DNA of 64,000 bases. It comes from SHZI01 sp963802215 (GTDB lineage: Bacteria; Pseudomonadota; Gammaproteobacteria; Steroidobacterales; GCA-2729495). Below the pieces are notes generated by a model. It did no database searches and was not told the origin of the DNA. It worked only from the letters and a program-made list of their open reading frames with translations. The translations under genes were made by a program, and so were the position numbers. Shown here piece by piece: positions 26,100-35,009 of the stretch; the first letter of the stretch is position 1; every line of letters begins with the position of its first letter. The DNA lies in assembly GCA_963802215.1 (NCBI GenBank), contig CAWDHQ010000001.1:434001-498000 (forward strand). The letters are read 5' to 3'.

Positions 26100-28253
26100 C
26101 TAGTCCTTGACTGGCGCCACCTCGGCGTCGTCCGACTTGGCCTGGGTAACCATCGGCCGGCCCGCGGAAGCGATCCGCGAGTACTCCAGCGTCATGTTCG
26201 CGGCGGTCTCGAGGAGGGGATCCGGTTCCTCCCCAGGCTTGACCTTCTCGACGGAATCCAGGGCCTCCAGGCCGCGGGCCGCGCGCCAGGCATTTTCCCG
26301 TTCGAGCTGGGCCTGGCGCTGGGACTCCCGTTCGCGCTTGCGGGTCTCCAGGTTCAGGGACACGCTCTGCTGGGCGCGCATCTCGCCGGCCGCGGCGATG
26401 CCGGCCTCCAGGTACTTCATGTCCGGCGTGGCGGACAGCTCGGTGCTCTCGAAGCGCGTCAGCTGCGTGATGGCGGCGTCCAGGGGCAGGCTCGCCTGGA
26501 AGCGGGTCGCCGCGATCTGGTCCCAGGGCAGCGCGCGATCACGGCTGCTTTCGCCGATCTCGCTGGAGTCGATGGCGGACGGCAGGATGATGTCGGGAAT
26601 GACGCCCTTGTGCTGCGTGCTGCCGCCGTTGACCCGGTAGAACTTGCCCATGGTCAGCGTCAGCTGGCCGAGTCCCTGTTCCGGAGCGGAGCGCGGCGCG
26701 TACTGGTCCAGCTCGTAAAGGTTCTGCACGGTCCCCTTGCCGAAGGTCTGCTGGCCGATCACCAGGCCCCGCCGGTAGTCCTGGATCGCCGCCGCGAAGA
26801 TCTCGGAGGCGGAGGCGCTGAAGCGGTCGACCAGCACCACCAGCGGGCCGTTGTAGGCCACGGCGGGTTCCGGGTCGTCCAGCACTTCGATCAGGCCGTT
26901 GGTGTGGCGGAGCTGCACCACCGGACCCCTGTCGATGAAGAGGCCCGTGAGCGACGTGGCTTCCGTGAGGTGCCCGCCGCCATTGCCGCGGAGATCGAGG
27001 ACCAGGCCGGCGATCTTCTCCTTGCGCAGCTCGCCGAGCAGCCGGCGGACGTCCCGCGTGGTGCTGATGTAGTCCTTCTCACCGCGATTCCTCGCGTCGA
27101 AGTCCTGGTAGAAGCTGGGCACGGTGATGACGCCGATATTGACCGTCTCGCCATTGCGCTCGACCGGGATGACGTCCTTCCTCGCCGCCTGTTCCTCCAG
27201 CTTGATCTTGTCGCGGGTCAGTTCGAGTGTCGTCTCCGGCGCCCCCGGCGCGGCATCGCCCGCCAGGATCTGCAGTTGCACCTTGCTGCCGCTCGGGCCG
27301 CGGATCAGCTGCACGACGTCGTCGAGCTGCCAGCCCACCACGTCCACCATTTCGCCGTTGTCGCCCTGGCCCACGGCCGTGATGCGGTCGTTGGCCTTCA
27401 GCCGGCCATCGATCGCCGCCGGGCCGCCCGGGATGACGTTCATCACCTGCACGAAATCCTCGTCGAGCTGCAGCGACGCGCCGATGCCCTGGTAGGACAG
27501 GCTCATCTGGATGCGGTATTCCTCGGACTGCCGCGGTGACAGGTAGTTGGAGTGCGGATCGAGGGTGCGGGCGAACGAGTTCATGAACGACTCGAACACG
27601 TCGTCGCTGTCGAGTTCGTTGACCCGGTCCAGGACCCGCTGGTAGCGCTTCCGGAGGATCTCGGCGGTTTCCTTCCAGGTCTTGTCGGCCATCATCAGGC
27701 TGAGCGCGTCGTTCTTTACGCGCTTGCGCCAGATGTCCTGCATCTCCACCGGCGTGGCGGCCCAGGGCAGCTTCTCCCGGGCAAAGACGTAGTCCTCGTC
27801 CACCGTGAAGTCCGGTTCCTGGTCGAGCAGGCTCATGGCATACCCGATGTTCTGCTGGGCCCGCAGGCGGTACAGCCGGAAGATGTCGAAGACGGGCTCC
27901 ATGTCGCCCCGCCGCAGGGAGTCATCGAGCGTGGTCTTGTAGCGCGCGAAGTAGGCGATGTCGGACTGGAGGAAGTAGTGCCGGTTGCCGTCCAGCGTCT
28001 CCAGATAGGTCTTGAGCGTGGCGTCGGAGAGGGCGTCATCCACCGTCAGTCGCGAGTAGTGGGCACGCTCGACGAAGCGCGTCACCAGGCGCGCCACCTG
28101 GCGCTCCCGGGAGGTCGTCTCGAGCACGGCGGGCGTCACCGGCCCGGCCTGCTTCGCCAGCACGGGGACCGTGGGCCCGAGGCTCACCGTCACCAGGGCG
28201 AGCAGGACCGCCAGGTTGATGGACTTCCAGACTTTGTTGGGGGCGATGTTCAT
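26100..28253 (-). CDS. prc: Tail-specific (C-terminal processing) protease Prc
   Basis: Prc is a periplasmic S41 protease that trims C-termini and regulates peptidoglycan hydrolases. The 717-residue precursor has an N-terminal signal anchor (residues 12-33), a helical N-domain, a PDZ domain (MSLSYQGIGASLQLDEDFVQV, about 245-330), and the Ser/Lys dyad (serine in DRFSASASEI, lysine in FGKGTVQ). A DUF3340-like C-terminal helical domain follows. Length is a little more than E. coli Prc. It is convergent with the coiled-coil gene. Confidence 0.93.
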   Translation of the reverse strand: MNIAPNKVWKSINLAVLLALVTVSLGPTVPVLAKQAGPVTPAVLETTSRERQVARLVTRFVERAHYSRLTVDDALSDATLKTYLETLDGNRHYFLQSDIAYFARYKTTLDDSLRRGDMEPVFDIFRLYRLRAQQNIGYAMSLLDQEPDFTVDEDYVFAREKLPWAATPVEMQDIWRKRVKNDALSLMMADKTWKETAEILRKRYQRVLDRVNELDSDDVFESFMNSFARTLDPHSNYLSPRQSEEYRIQMSLSYQGIGASLQLDEDFVQVMNVIPGGPAAIDGRLKANDRITAVGQGDNGEMVDVVGWQLDDVVQLIRGPSGSKVQLQILAGDAAPGAPETTLELTRDKIKLEEQAARKDVIPVERNGETVNIGVITVPSFYQDFDARNRGEKDYISTTRDVRRLLGELRKEKIAGLVLDLRGNGGGHLTEATSLTGLFIDRGPVVQLRHTNGLIEVLDDPEPAVAYNGPLVVLVDRFSASASEIFAAAIQDYRRGLVIGQQTFGKGTVQNLYELDQYAPRSAPEQGLGQLTLTMGKFYRVNGGSTQHKGVIPDIILPSAIDSSEIGESSRDRALPWDQIAATRFQASLPLDAAITQLTRFESTELSATPDMKYLEAGIAAAGEMRAQQSVSLNLETRKRERESQRQAQLERENAWRAARGLEALDSVEKVKPGEEPDPLLETAANMTLEYSRIASAGRPMVTQAKSDDAEVAPVKD

Positions 28254-28349
28254 TCCTGGGGGCTTTGCGGGTGAGCGGCGTTGCGGGCGACTTGCCGGCC
28301 TAGGCTAGACTTGGGTCCGGAATCAGGCAAGCGCAAGGTCCGGAGTTTC

Positions 28350-28637
28350 ATGCAGCCTTTGACAGTCGTGATTGGAATTGTGCTGGGCAGCGTCTTTTCG
28401 ATCGCCTTCGGGCTTGCCATCGTCTGGTTGATCTTCGGCCTGCGGCAGGGAGAGGATTCGCGCTTCGCCCTGGAACTGCCCGAACTGGCCCGGGCCACCG
28501 TGCTGTTCTCCGGCATCACGGTGGTGTCCGCGTTCGCCTTCGTGGGTTCGCTCCGGGCGGCGACCTGGCGCCTCTGGCCTCTGCTCGCTCTCGTGGCTGG
28601 CCTCGCTGGAATCGGTTTTTATTATTGGCCGGCCTGA
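28350..28637 (+). CDS. Small three-helix membrane protein
   Basis: 95 residues with hydrophobic helices at about 5-30, 48-66 and 73-93 and a short charged loop (RQGEDSRFALELPELAR). The ATG has GGAG upstream, and a TAGACT -10-like box lies at 28309-28314. Function is unknown; it is divergent from prc. Confidence 0.7.
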   Translation: MQPLTVVIGIVLGSVFSIAFGLAIVWLIFGLRQGEDSRFALELPELARATVLFSGITVVSAFAFVGSLRAATWRLWPLLALVAGLAGIGFYYWPA

Positions 28638-28761
28638 TCAGGCGATGCAGGGCGCCGGTCCGTGTCGTTGGCCCGACTATACGAGGGCCGGCCGGCGGCG
28701 GGCCGTCAAGCTGACATAAACGTGAAAATGAGATCTCAATTCACTGAAAATGTTAAGAAAT

Positions 28762-29040
28762 CTATAAGTCATCCGGTTCCCGTGCCCGCCGCCACCCGAC
28801 CCGGACGATGAGGTACCAGACGCCGGCGATCAGGGCCGGTGCCAGGAGCAGCCACCAGGCCAGGATTTCCCCGCGGGCGGCGGCCCCGTAGACGCTGTCC
28901 AGGTAGTCACTGAGCCCCAGTTTCCCCTCGTAGGCCCCGATTACCCGTTTGCCCGCCATGTAGCTGGCGACGGGCAGGATGAGGCCGCCGGTGACGGCGA
29001 GCGCCAGGAGGGCAAGCAGGGGCAGGAGGCGGGATTTCAC
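28762..29040 (-). CDS. Small membrane protein, last gene of envelope operon
   Basis: 92 residues, with one hydrophobic segment at 5-28 (may be a signal or anchor) and a second at about 60-80. A basic C-terminus (RVGWRRAREPDDL) follows. GTG start, 10 nt after the stop of the upstream gene. No family recognised. Confidence 0.65.
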   Translation of the reverse strand: MKSRLLPLLALLALAVTGGLILPVASYMAGKRVIGAYEGKLGLSDYLDSVYGAAARGEILAWWLLLAPALIAGVWYLIVRVGWRRAREPDDL

Positions 29041-29050
29041 CCCGCCAGTG

Positions 29051-29359
29051 TCACATCACCGCGGCGTCCGGGAAAGCGGTTCCCGGCGGGGAGCGGCCCC
29101 GGCGCGCGCGCTGCAGGCGCCCGAGCCGGTAGCGCCGCCGCAGCAGGACACACCACGCCGCCCCGTGGAGACAGGTCAGCGCCAGCAGCAGGAGGTAGGG
29201 AGCCAGCCAGCCGGGATGGGGCAGGAACAGGCCGGACAGCAGGGCGGCGGCGCCGAGGAGGCAATAGATCCAGGGCAGGGCTTCGTAGAGGACCTTCGGC
29301 AGCCAGATGCGGCGGAATGCCCGGCGTCCGGACCGGCCAGCAGTGGCGGGCGCGCCCAT
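29051..29359 (-). CDS. Small two-helix membrane protein
   Basis: 102 residues with transmembrane helices at about 28-45 (LPWIYCLLGAAALLSGLFL) and 51-71. N- and C-termini are very basic. The ATG at 29359 has GGAGG 5 nt upstream, which sets the start; longer in-frame readings lie antisense within the metallopeptidase gene. Probably cotranscribed with the genes on both sides. Function unknown. Confidence 0.68.
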   Translation of the reverse strand: MGAPATAGRSGRRAFRRIWLPKVLYEALPWIYCLLGAAALLSGLFLPHPGWLAPYLLLLALTCLHGAAWCVLLRRRYRLGRLQRARRGRSPPGTAFPDAAVM

Positions 29360-29421
29360 GGGATCCTCCGGCAAAGCGCTGACTGTCCGACAGGTCGCGC
29401 GCCGTGTCTGTGAAGGTCTGC

Positions 29422-30696
29422 TCAGTCCAGGCCCGGCACCGCGGCGGGTGCCAGCGCCCGGGGCCGCTTGCCGGTGACCTTCCCGGCGGCGGTGCGGAGT
29501 GACGCGAGGCTGGCCGGCTCGTCCCGCCGGAGGAAGTCCCGCACCAGGGTGGCGACCGTCTGCCGGCCGCCGGAGGCCGCGCGCAGTTCCGCGTCCAGAT
29601 CGTGGAAGACCGCGACGGCCCGGGCCGTGACCGGGCCCGACGACGAGGTGGTGCGCAGGCTCTTCGCCTGCTCGCCCCAGCGGCGGAAGTTGCCGATGGT
29701 GGTCTCGTAGCGGAGCGGGGAGATGGTGCCGGAATCCTTCAGCGCCCGGAGCGAGAGGTACTCGGCGAGACCCTCGTCGATCCAGTCCTGATCCCGGGGC
29801 GTGTCCAGGTCGGTCAGCAGGACGTGCACCATCTCGTGCACGACGGTGCTCGTGCCGTTCTCGCTGATCAGCGGCCGGTCCGCGTGGACGAAGAGCGAGT
29901 TGGGCGCCGACAGGGCGCCGAGCCACATCGGTCCGGCCGCGGAGACGATGTTGATGTACCGGGACCCGGGCGGCCGCTCTCCGGTGCCGGTGAGCGGGGG
30001 CACGAGCTGCGGCAGCGTCCAGCGCAGCAGGCCGAGCATTGCGACCCGCTCCATGCGCAGCCCCCTCGGGGCCGTCACTGTCATCTCGATGCCGCTGATC
30101 ACGTCCCGGCGGGTGCCCAGGTCCCCCGCGGTGATCCAGCCGATGGGCCGGGGCAGGCGCTTGCCCGGGTTCCGGATCGGCAGGCGGCCGAGAGCGTTCG
30201 GCAGGTAGGGGGTGATCAGCGCCCAGCCCGCGGGCCGCCGTATGGCGAGTTCACCCTCCAGCGTGCTGCCCCGGGTCCGCCGCCAGGAACGGACGGGAAA
30301 GGCATCCTCGCCCCGGAAGATGGCGAAGCGGTCGCCGACGTACGCGTCGTTGCCCGTGGCATTCCGGCCCTGCCGGCGGTGACTCAGGGGCACCCGGTAG
30401 CGCAGCGTGCCGCCGCCGGCGGGCGGCATCCACCGCACCCGGTCCTTCTCGACGACGATCTTCCCGTCGCCGGCCGGCTTCTCGAGGCGGGTGCCGTCCA
30501 GGACGAGTTCGCGCAGCGCGCCGTCCCCCTGCCGGACGACGATCCGCGCCGGCGTCAGGGACGTGCCCGCGGCCAGGTCGAGCTCGAAGCGGGCGTCCGC
30601 ATCCGCCGCGGCGGCCTCGCCGGCCTGGAAGAGGCCGGCGGCGACAAGGGCGGCAGCGGGAAGGCCGGCGGTGAGCAGCGGGCCGGCAATCCTCAG
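29422..30696 (-). CDS. Exported gluzincin-like metallopeptidase with apparent CTG start
   Basis: The catalytic motif HEMVH is followed by WIDEGLAEY, giving the HEXXH...E zinc site of peptidase-MA/M1-like gluzincins. No ATG, GTG or TTG occurs in frame before 30438, but coding clearly extends upstream: the frame encodes a signal-peptide-like stretch (IAGPLLTAGLPAAALVAAGL). A CTG at 30696-30694 overlaps the stop of the preceding lipoprotein gene (CTGA) and has AGGAGG about 7 nt upstream. I therefore place the start there: 424 residues, signal at 1-30, a beta-rich N-domain, then the peptidase domain at about 230-330. Substrate unknown; the operon suggests an envelope role. Confidence 0.72.
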   Translation of the reverse strand: MRIAGPLLTAGLPAAALVAAGLFQAGEAAAADADARFELDLAAGTSLTPARIVVRQGDGALRELVLDGTRLEKPAGDGKIVVEKDRVRWMPPAGGGTLRYRVPLSHRRQGRNATGNDAYVGDRFAIFRGEDAFPVRSWRRTRGSTLEGELAIRRPAGWALITPYLPNALGRLPIRNPGKRLPRPIGWITAGDLGTRRDVISGIEMTVTAPRGLRMERVAMLGLLRWTLPQLVPPLTGTGERPPGSRYINIVSAAGPMWLGALSAPNSLFVHADRPLISENGTSTVVHEMVHVLLTDLDTPRDQDWIDEGLAEYLSLRALKDSGTISPLRYETTIGNFRRWGEQAKSLRTTSSSGPVTARAVAVFHDLDAELRAASGGRQTVATLVRDFLRRDEPASLASLRTAAGKVTGKRPRALAPAAVPGLD

Positions 30697-31385
30697 GACG
30701 GTCCCTCCTGGGTGATGAACTGCCGGAGCTCCCGCACCAGGCCATTGCAGGCCGCGGTCTGGGTGCGTGCGATGAAGGGCAGGGGAAGGATCACGGCCGG
30801 CACCATGGAGGTGCCGTGGACGTCGGTGCTCACCCCGCCGGAATGTTCACCGTTCTTGAGGTCCCACACGGTGGCCTCGTAGGAGCCGTCGTTCTCCCAC
30901 CAGACCAGGCCGAAGCAGCCGCCGCCCACCGTGCTGGCCGCGCAGCTCATGCCGCCGCCGCCGCCGGTCCGCTCCGTGCTGCCCGTGACCCAGACCAGGT
31001 AGCGGACGCCGCGCTGCATGATGCGCTCGGACACCCCAGGCCGGGCGAGCAGTTCCGGCAGGGCCTCGATGTCCTGGGGCATGGTCCGCGGCTCGAACCA
31101 GGGGAAGAGCTCGTCACGGAATTTCTCGCCGGGGTAGACGTTCAGCGCTTCCCGCCCGTCGTCCAGTTCGTCGTTGACGCAGTCCAGGAAGCCGGACTCG
31201 GTCTTGTTGCCCTGGTGATAGCTGGTGGCGAGGATGACGACGGATTCGCCCGCGGCGATGCCCGTGGCGGCGTTCTTGGTTTCCTCGACCCGGGATGTCA
31301 CGCAGCCCGACGTGGCCAGCAGCACCAGAAGCAGGGCTGGCACGAGTGCTGGCCGGAAGGCTGGCGTTTCAGGGAGCTGGTGCAT
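30693..31385 (-). CDS. Uncharacterised lipoprotein
   Basis: The 230-residue precursor has lipobox TSGC at about residue 28. The mature domain carries several cysteines and a glycine-rich loop (ERTGGGGGMSC); the pattern of strands (VVILATSYHQG, RYLVWVTGST, SYEATVWDLKNGE) is reminiscent of TolB-N-like or CsgG-like lipoproteins, but this is not secure. The ATG at 31385 has GGAG 7 nt upstream and overlaps the previous gene by 17 nt. The stop overlaps the CTG start of the metallopeptidase. Confidence 0.72.
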   Translation of the reverse strand: MHQLPETPAFRPALVPALLLVLLATSGCVTSRVEETKNAATGIAAGESVVILATSYHQGNKTESGFLDCVNDELDDGREALNVYPGEKFRDELFPWFEPRTMPQDIEALPELLARPGVSERIMQRGVRYLVWVTGSTERTGGGGGMSCAASTVGGGCFGLVWWENDGSYEATVWDLKNGEHSGGVSTDVHGTSMVPAVILPLPFIARTQTAACNGLVRELRQFITQEGPS

Positions 31386-31992
31386 CGCTCTTCTCCATTG
31401 GCATGACACCGCGGGCCCGCGCCTCATTGGCGAAGTTGACCGTGAGCATCGCCGCTGCGTCCCGGAGCGCCAGGATCGTGGCCTGCTCCATGGAGCGCGC
31501 GGGTCGCAGCAGGGTCGCGTCGCTCTCGCCGTAGGCGCTGATATTCCACGCCGTGAGTTCAGTCCCGTCCGGCAGGAATACCTTGACAGTGTAGCGTATC
31601 CATACCGAGTACTGGTCCGTCGCGGACTGGTCCGGCAGCGAGAATTCGAAGGCCGCCACCGTGGGTTCGATGATGGCGTTGAAGCGTGCGGCCTCGGCCC
31701 CGGCGGGGCGCGAGGAGACCCGCGTTGCGCTGCGGAAGAGGCGCCGGGACACGCTTTCGAAGAGGGCCACGTTGGCCTTGCCGAGCTCGATGTCCCACTT
31801 CGCATCGCCGGGCACGTCCTCCCGGTACCGGTAGCTGGCGAACTCGTCGGTGAAGTGGAGGGCGACGTCGAGGGGCAGGGGCTCCACGACCGGTTCCGGG
31901 AACGTGGTCGGCACGACCAGCGCCTGCTCGCAGCCCGCCAGCAGGAGCGGCAGCAGGAGGATCGCGCTCCGGATAAGATGCGGCGACATCAT
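31369..31992 (-). CDS. Uncharacterised lipoprotein, first gene of envelope operon
   Basis: 207 residues with the lipobox LLAGC at residue ~21. The mature part is a single globular domain (VALHFTDEFASYRYRE, KANVALFESVSRRLF, YTVKVFLPDGTELTAWNISAYGES) followed by a helical tail, the kind of layout seen in periplasmic lipoproteins that bind partner proteins. No family name can be given. It starts 11 bp from the divergent ASCH gene. Confidence 0.75.
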   Translation of the reverse strand: MMSPHLIRSAILLLPLLLAGCEQALVVPTTFPEPVVEPLPLDVALHFTDEFASYRYREDVPGDAKWDIELGKANVALFESVSRRLFRSATRVSSRPAGAEAARFNAIIEPTVAAFEFSLPDQSATDQYSVWIRYTVKVFLPDGTELTAWNISAYGESDATLLRPARSMEQATILALRDAAAMLTVNFANEARARGVMPMEKSDAPAP

Positions 31993-32003
31993 CCGAATCT
32001 AGC

Positions 32004-32486
32004 ATGACCCCGCTGCAGGAGTTCCCCGTGCCACTTCCCGAATCCTTCCTCACGGAATGCCGCCGGTTCCTGCCGCCCGGTACGCCCGCCGAAGGGCTTG
32101 CCACCCGGCGGCTGGGCCGCACCCCGGAGCTGTGCGAACGCCTGAACGGCTACATCCTGGCGCGGCAGAAGACGGGCGTGTTCTCCGCGCCCGAGGACTT
32201 CGAGGGCGGCCGCCTGCCCCGGGCGGGGGAGTTCGCGGTGCTGGTGAACTTCGACGACGAGCCGCGCTGCCTCATCCGCTACGACGAGTGCGAGGTGCTG
32301 CCCCTCGGCGCGGTCGGTCCCGCGCACGTCGCGGTGGAGACGGCCGCGCTCCGGGATGTCGCGGCATGGCGCAAGTTCCACCGGGGCTACTGGGAACCCG
32401 TCTTCGCCGCGCGGGGCCAGACCCTCACGGACGAGGAGCCGATCGTCTTCCAGCGCTTCACCGCTCTCTACCCGCCGCCGCCGTAG
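32004..32486 (+). CDS. ASCH-domain protein
   Basis: 160 residues. The ASCH (PUA-like) fold is seen in LARQKTGVFS, EFAVLVNFDDEPRCLIRYDECEV and the terminal WRKFHRGYW block. The ASCH family is implicated in RNA binding and, in some members, nucleoside deamination or amidohydrolase activity. There is no Shine-Dalgarno of note. The 3' end overlaps the convergent cation-efflux gene by 29 bp. Confidence 0.8.
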   Translation: MTPLQEFPVPLPESFLTECRRFLPPGTPAEGLATRRLGRTPELCERLNGYILARQKTGVFSAPEDFEGGRLPRAGEFAVLVNFDDEPRCLIRYDECEVLPLGAVGPAHVAVETAALRDVAAWRKFHRGYWEPVFAARGQTLTDEEPIVFQRFTALYPPPP

Positions 32487-33417
32487 CCGGCGCAGCGTCC
32501 TCGAAGTGGTCCCGCCGCTCGGCGAAGCCCAGCGGGTCCGGGTGGATGATGATCTCGCAACCCGGGTAGGCGTCGTCGATCCACGCCTCGACCTCGTCGA
32601 GGATCCGGTGGGTGTCCACGAGCGAGGTGCCCGCATCCAGTTCCAGGTGGAACTGCACGATGTAGCCGGAACCCCCGTGCCGGGTGCGGAGATCGTGGAA
32701 GCCGAGCACCTTCGGATGGCGGACGGCCAGCTCGCGGATGCGTTGCCGGTCGGCGACGGGAATTTCCCGGTCCAGCAGGATGTCCAGGGACTTCGCGGCG
32801 ATGCCCCAGGCGCCCCACGCCAGGTAGGCGGCCACCGCGAGGCCCACGGCGGGATCCACCCAGGCCAGGCCGGTGAAGGCCGCGATGGCCACGGCGGCCA
32901 CGACGCTGACGTTCACGAACAGGTCCGTCCGGTAGTGCATGGCGTCGGCGGCGATGGCCATCGAGCCGGTTTCCCGGCTCACGTACCGCTGCCAGATGAG
33001 GAGCGCCAGGGTGACCAGTGTTGAGGCAACGATGACCGCCATGCCGGCCACCGGCCTCTCGACCGGCGAGGGGACCAGCAGGCGCTGCACGGCCTCGAAG
33101 CCGACGAAGGCACCGGAACCGGCGATGATCGCCGATTGCAGCAGGGCCGCGAGCCCTTCGGACTTGCCGTGGCCGAAGCGGTGCTCCACATCGGCCGGCG
33201 ACAGGGAGAAGCGCACGGCCCAGAAGGTGAGCAGCGACGCGAGGATGTCCAGGAAGGAGTCGGCCAGGGAGCTCAGCACCGACACCGAGTCCGTGGCGCG
33301 CCAGGCCCAGGTCTTGGCGATGACGAGCGCGACGGCGACGGCCACCGACGCGTAGGTGGCGGAGCGCATCAGCCGGGCGCGCCGGCTGGCGCTCGTGGCA
33401 GGGGGCGGGCTGCTCAT
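32458..33417 (-). CDS. Cation diffusion facilitator (FieF-like)
   Basis: A 319-residue inner-membrane transporter exporting Zn2+, Fe2+ or similar metals in exchange for protons. Six TM helices; metal-site residues are visible in SLADSFLD (TM2) and DAMHYRTD (TM5), matching the DxxxD/HxxxD tetrahedral site of E. coli FieF (YiiP). A cytoplasmic C-terminal domain with HDLRTRHGGSGYIVQFHLE follows. The exact metal cannot be read. Confidence 0.9.
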   Translation of the reverse strand: MSSPPPATSASRRARLMRSATYASVAVAVALVIAKTWAWRATDSVSVLSSLADSFLDILASLLTFWAVRFSLSPADVEHRFGHGKSEGLAALLQSAIIAGSGAFVGFEAVQRLLVPSPVERPVAGMAVIVASTLVTLALLIWQRYVSRETGSMAIAADAMHYRTDLFVNVSVVAAVAIAAFTGLAWVDPAVGLAVAAYLAWGAWGIAAKSLDILLDREIPVADRQRIRELAVRHPKVLGFHDLRTRHGGSGYIVQFHLELDAGTSLVDTHRILDEVEAWIDDAYPGCEIIIHPDPLGFAERRDHFEDAAPATAAAGRER

Positions 33418-33495
33418 GGGGGAAGTTTAACCCGCGCCGCCACGGGGCGGCGCCCGTGGCCCGGGGCTCGCCAACCGGCTACCATTCGCGCGCCC

Positions 33496-34386
33496 ATGGC
33501 CCCGACCGACATCCTGCAGATCATCGCGATGGCGGCCGTCTGGGGCGGCTCGTTCCTGTTCCTGCGGATCGCCACGCCGGATTTCGGCCCCGTGCCCCTG
33601 ATTGCGATCCGGGTGGCGATCTCCGCGCTGTTCCTCCTGCCGGCGCTGCTGTGGCGGCCCGGGTGGCGCGCCGGGTTCCGGCAGAACGCCGGCAAGCTGT
33701 TCCTGCTGGGCGTGATGAACGCGGCGATACCCTTTCCGCTGTTCGCCTATTCCACGCTGTTCGTGACCGCCGGCTTCGCCTCGATCATCAACGCGACGGC
33801 GCCGCTCTTCGCGGCGCTGGTCGCCGGCGTCTGGCTTCGGGACCGGATCACGGTTGGCGGCTTCCTCGGCCTCATCGTGGGCTTCGGCGGCGTGGTGCTG
33901 CTGGTCGGCGGACTGCCGGACGCGAAGCCGGGCGCGCTGCTGGCCATCGGCGGCTCGCTCTTCGCCGCCTTCCTCTACGGGGTGTCGGCCAGCTTCGTGA
34001 AGAAGCACCTGGCGGGGGTAGACGCCTGGGTGACCACCACCGGCAGCTTTGGCTTCGCGGCGCTCCTGCTGGCGCCGCTGGCCGTGCTGACCTGGCCCGA
34101 CGGCCCGCCGTCCGCCGCGTCCTGGACCGCGGTGCTGCTGCTCGCCGTGGTGTGCACGGCGATCCCGAACATCTACTACTTCCGGCTGCTGCTGCGGGTC
34201 GGTCCCGGCAAGGCCATGTCCGTCGCCTTCCTGATACCGGTCTTCGGCATCCTCTGGGGAGCGCTGGTGCTGGGCGAGACGGTGACGCTGGCGATGGTGG
34301 GCGGCGGCGCGGTGGTGCTGCTGGGGACGGCCCTCGTGGTGGGGGTCATCGGCCGGCGCCTCGGCGGAATGCCGTCGGCCGGCTGA
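33496..34386 (+). CDS. EamA/DMT-family transporter
   Basis: 296 residues, ten predicted TM helices as two EamA repeats (start MAAVWGGSFLFLRIA; second repeat FAAFLYGVSASFVKK onward, with the typical PVFGILWGALVLGE). Likely exports metabolites or amino acids; substrate unknown. ATG at 33496 chosen because earlier in-frame starts lie inside the divergent transporter gene. The DUF4136 lipoprotein follows 33 bp downstream. Confidence 0.88.
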   Translation: MAPTDILQIIAMAAVWGGSFLFLRIATPDFGPVPLIAIRVAISALFLLPALLWRPGWRAGFRQNAGKLFLLGVMNAAIPFPLFAYSTLFVTAGFASIINATAPLFAALVAGVWLRDRITVGGFLGLIVGFGGVVLLVGGLPDAKPGALLAIGGSLFAAFLYGVSASFVKKHLAGVDAWVTTTGSFGFAALLLAPLAVLTWPDGPPSAASWTAVLLLAVVCTAIPNIYYFRLLLRVGPGKAMSVAFLIPVFGILWGALVLGETVTLAMVGGGAVVLLGTALVVGVIGRRLGGMPSAG

Positions 34387-34419
34387 GCTGGCATGATGAG
34401 CTGAACTGGAGCCGCGCCC

Positions 34420-34995
34420 GTGTTGACCCGTCCCGCTCTGCTGTTTGCACTCCCGCTGCTCGTCGCTCTCGCCGGCTGTGCCACCGCGCCGGCGCCCCGC
34501 CACGAATCCCAGGCATCACCGGGAGTGGACCTGGCCGCCTTCAACACCTTCAGCCTGGCGTCACCCGCCGGCGATGCCGCCGGCGGAACTTCCGGAGACG
34601 CGCCGCTTCGCCTGCTGGACGTGAACATCCGGGACGCCATACGGGTCGAGATGACCCGGCGCGGGTTCCGGGAGGACGACGGGAATCCCGACCTGCGCAT
34701 CGACTACGAGACGGCCGCGACGGACAAGATCCGGTCCAGTCCGGTGCGCATCGGGATCGGCATGGGCAGCTACGGCGGCAACGTCGGGGGCTCGGTGGGC
34801 ATGGGCACGCCCAGCGTGGAGAGCTACCAGGAAGGCCAGCTCGTGATCCACGTGGCCGACGCGGCGAAGAACCAGGAAGTCTGGTACGGCACGATCACCG
34901 GCCAGGTGGACCGGCGGTCCCTGGATGCGGAAGCCGTGGCCCGGGCCGTGGCGCTGGCGATGGAGGATTTCCCGGCCCGCGTGGGGGCTCCGTAG
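34420..34995 (+). CDS. DUF4136 lipoprotein
   Basis: 191-residue precursor with lipobox ALAGC at residue 20, then a DUF4136 domain: FNTFSL near the start, IRDAIRVEMTRRGF, DLRIDYET and EGQLVIHVADAAKNQEVWYGT. Outer-membrane or periplasmic; function unknown for the family. GTG start at 34420. Confidence 0.82.
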   Translation: MLTRPALLFALPLLVALAGCATAPAPRHESQASPGVDLAAFNTFSLASPAGDAAGGTSGDAPLRLLDVNIRDAIRVEMTRRGFREDDGNPDLRIDYETAATDKIRSSPVRIGIGMGSYGGNVGGSVGMGTPSVESYQEGQLVIHVADAAKNQEVWYGTITGQVDRRSLDAEAVARAVALAMEDFPARVGAP

Positions 34996-35009
34996 GTTCA
35001 GTCCGGGGC

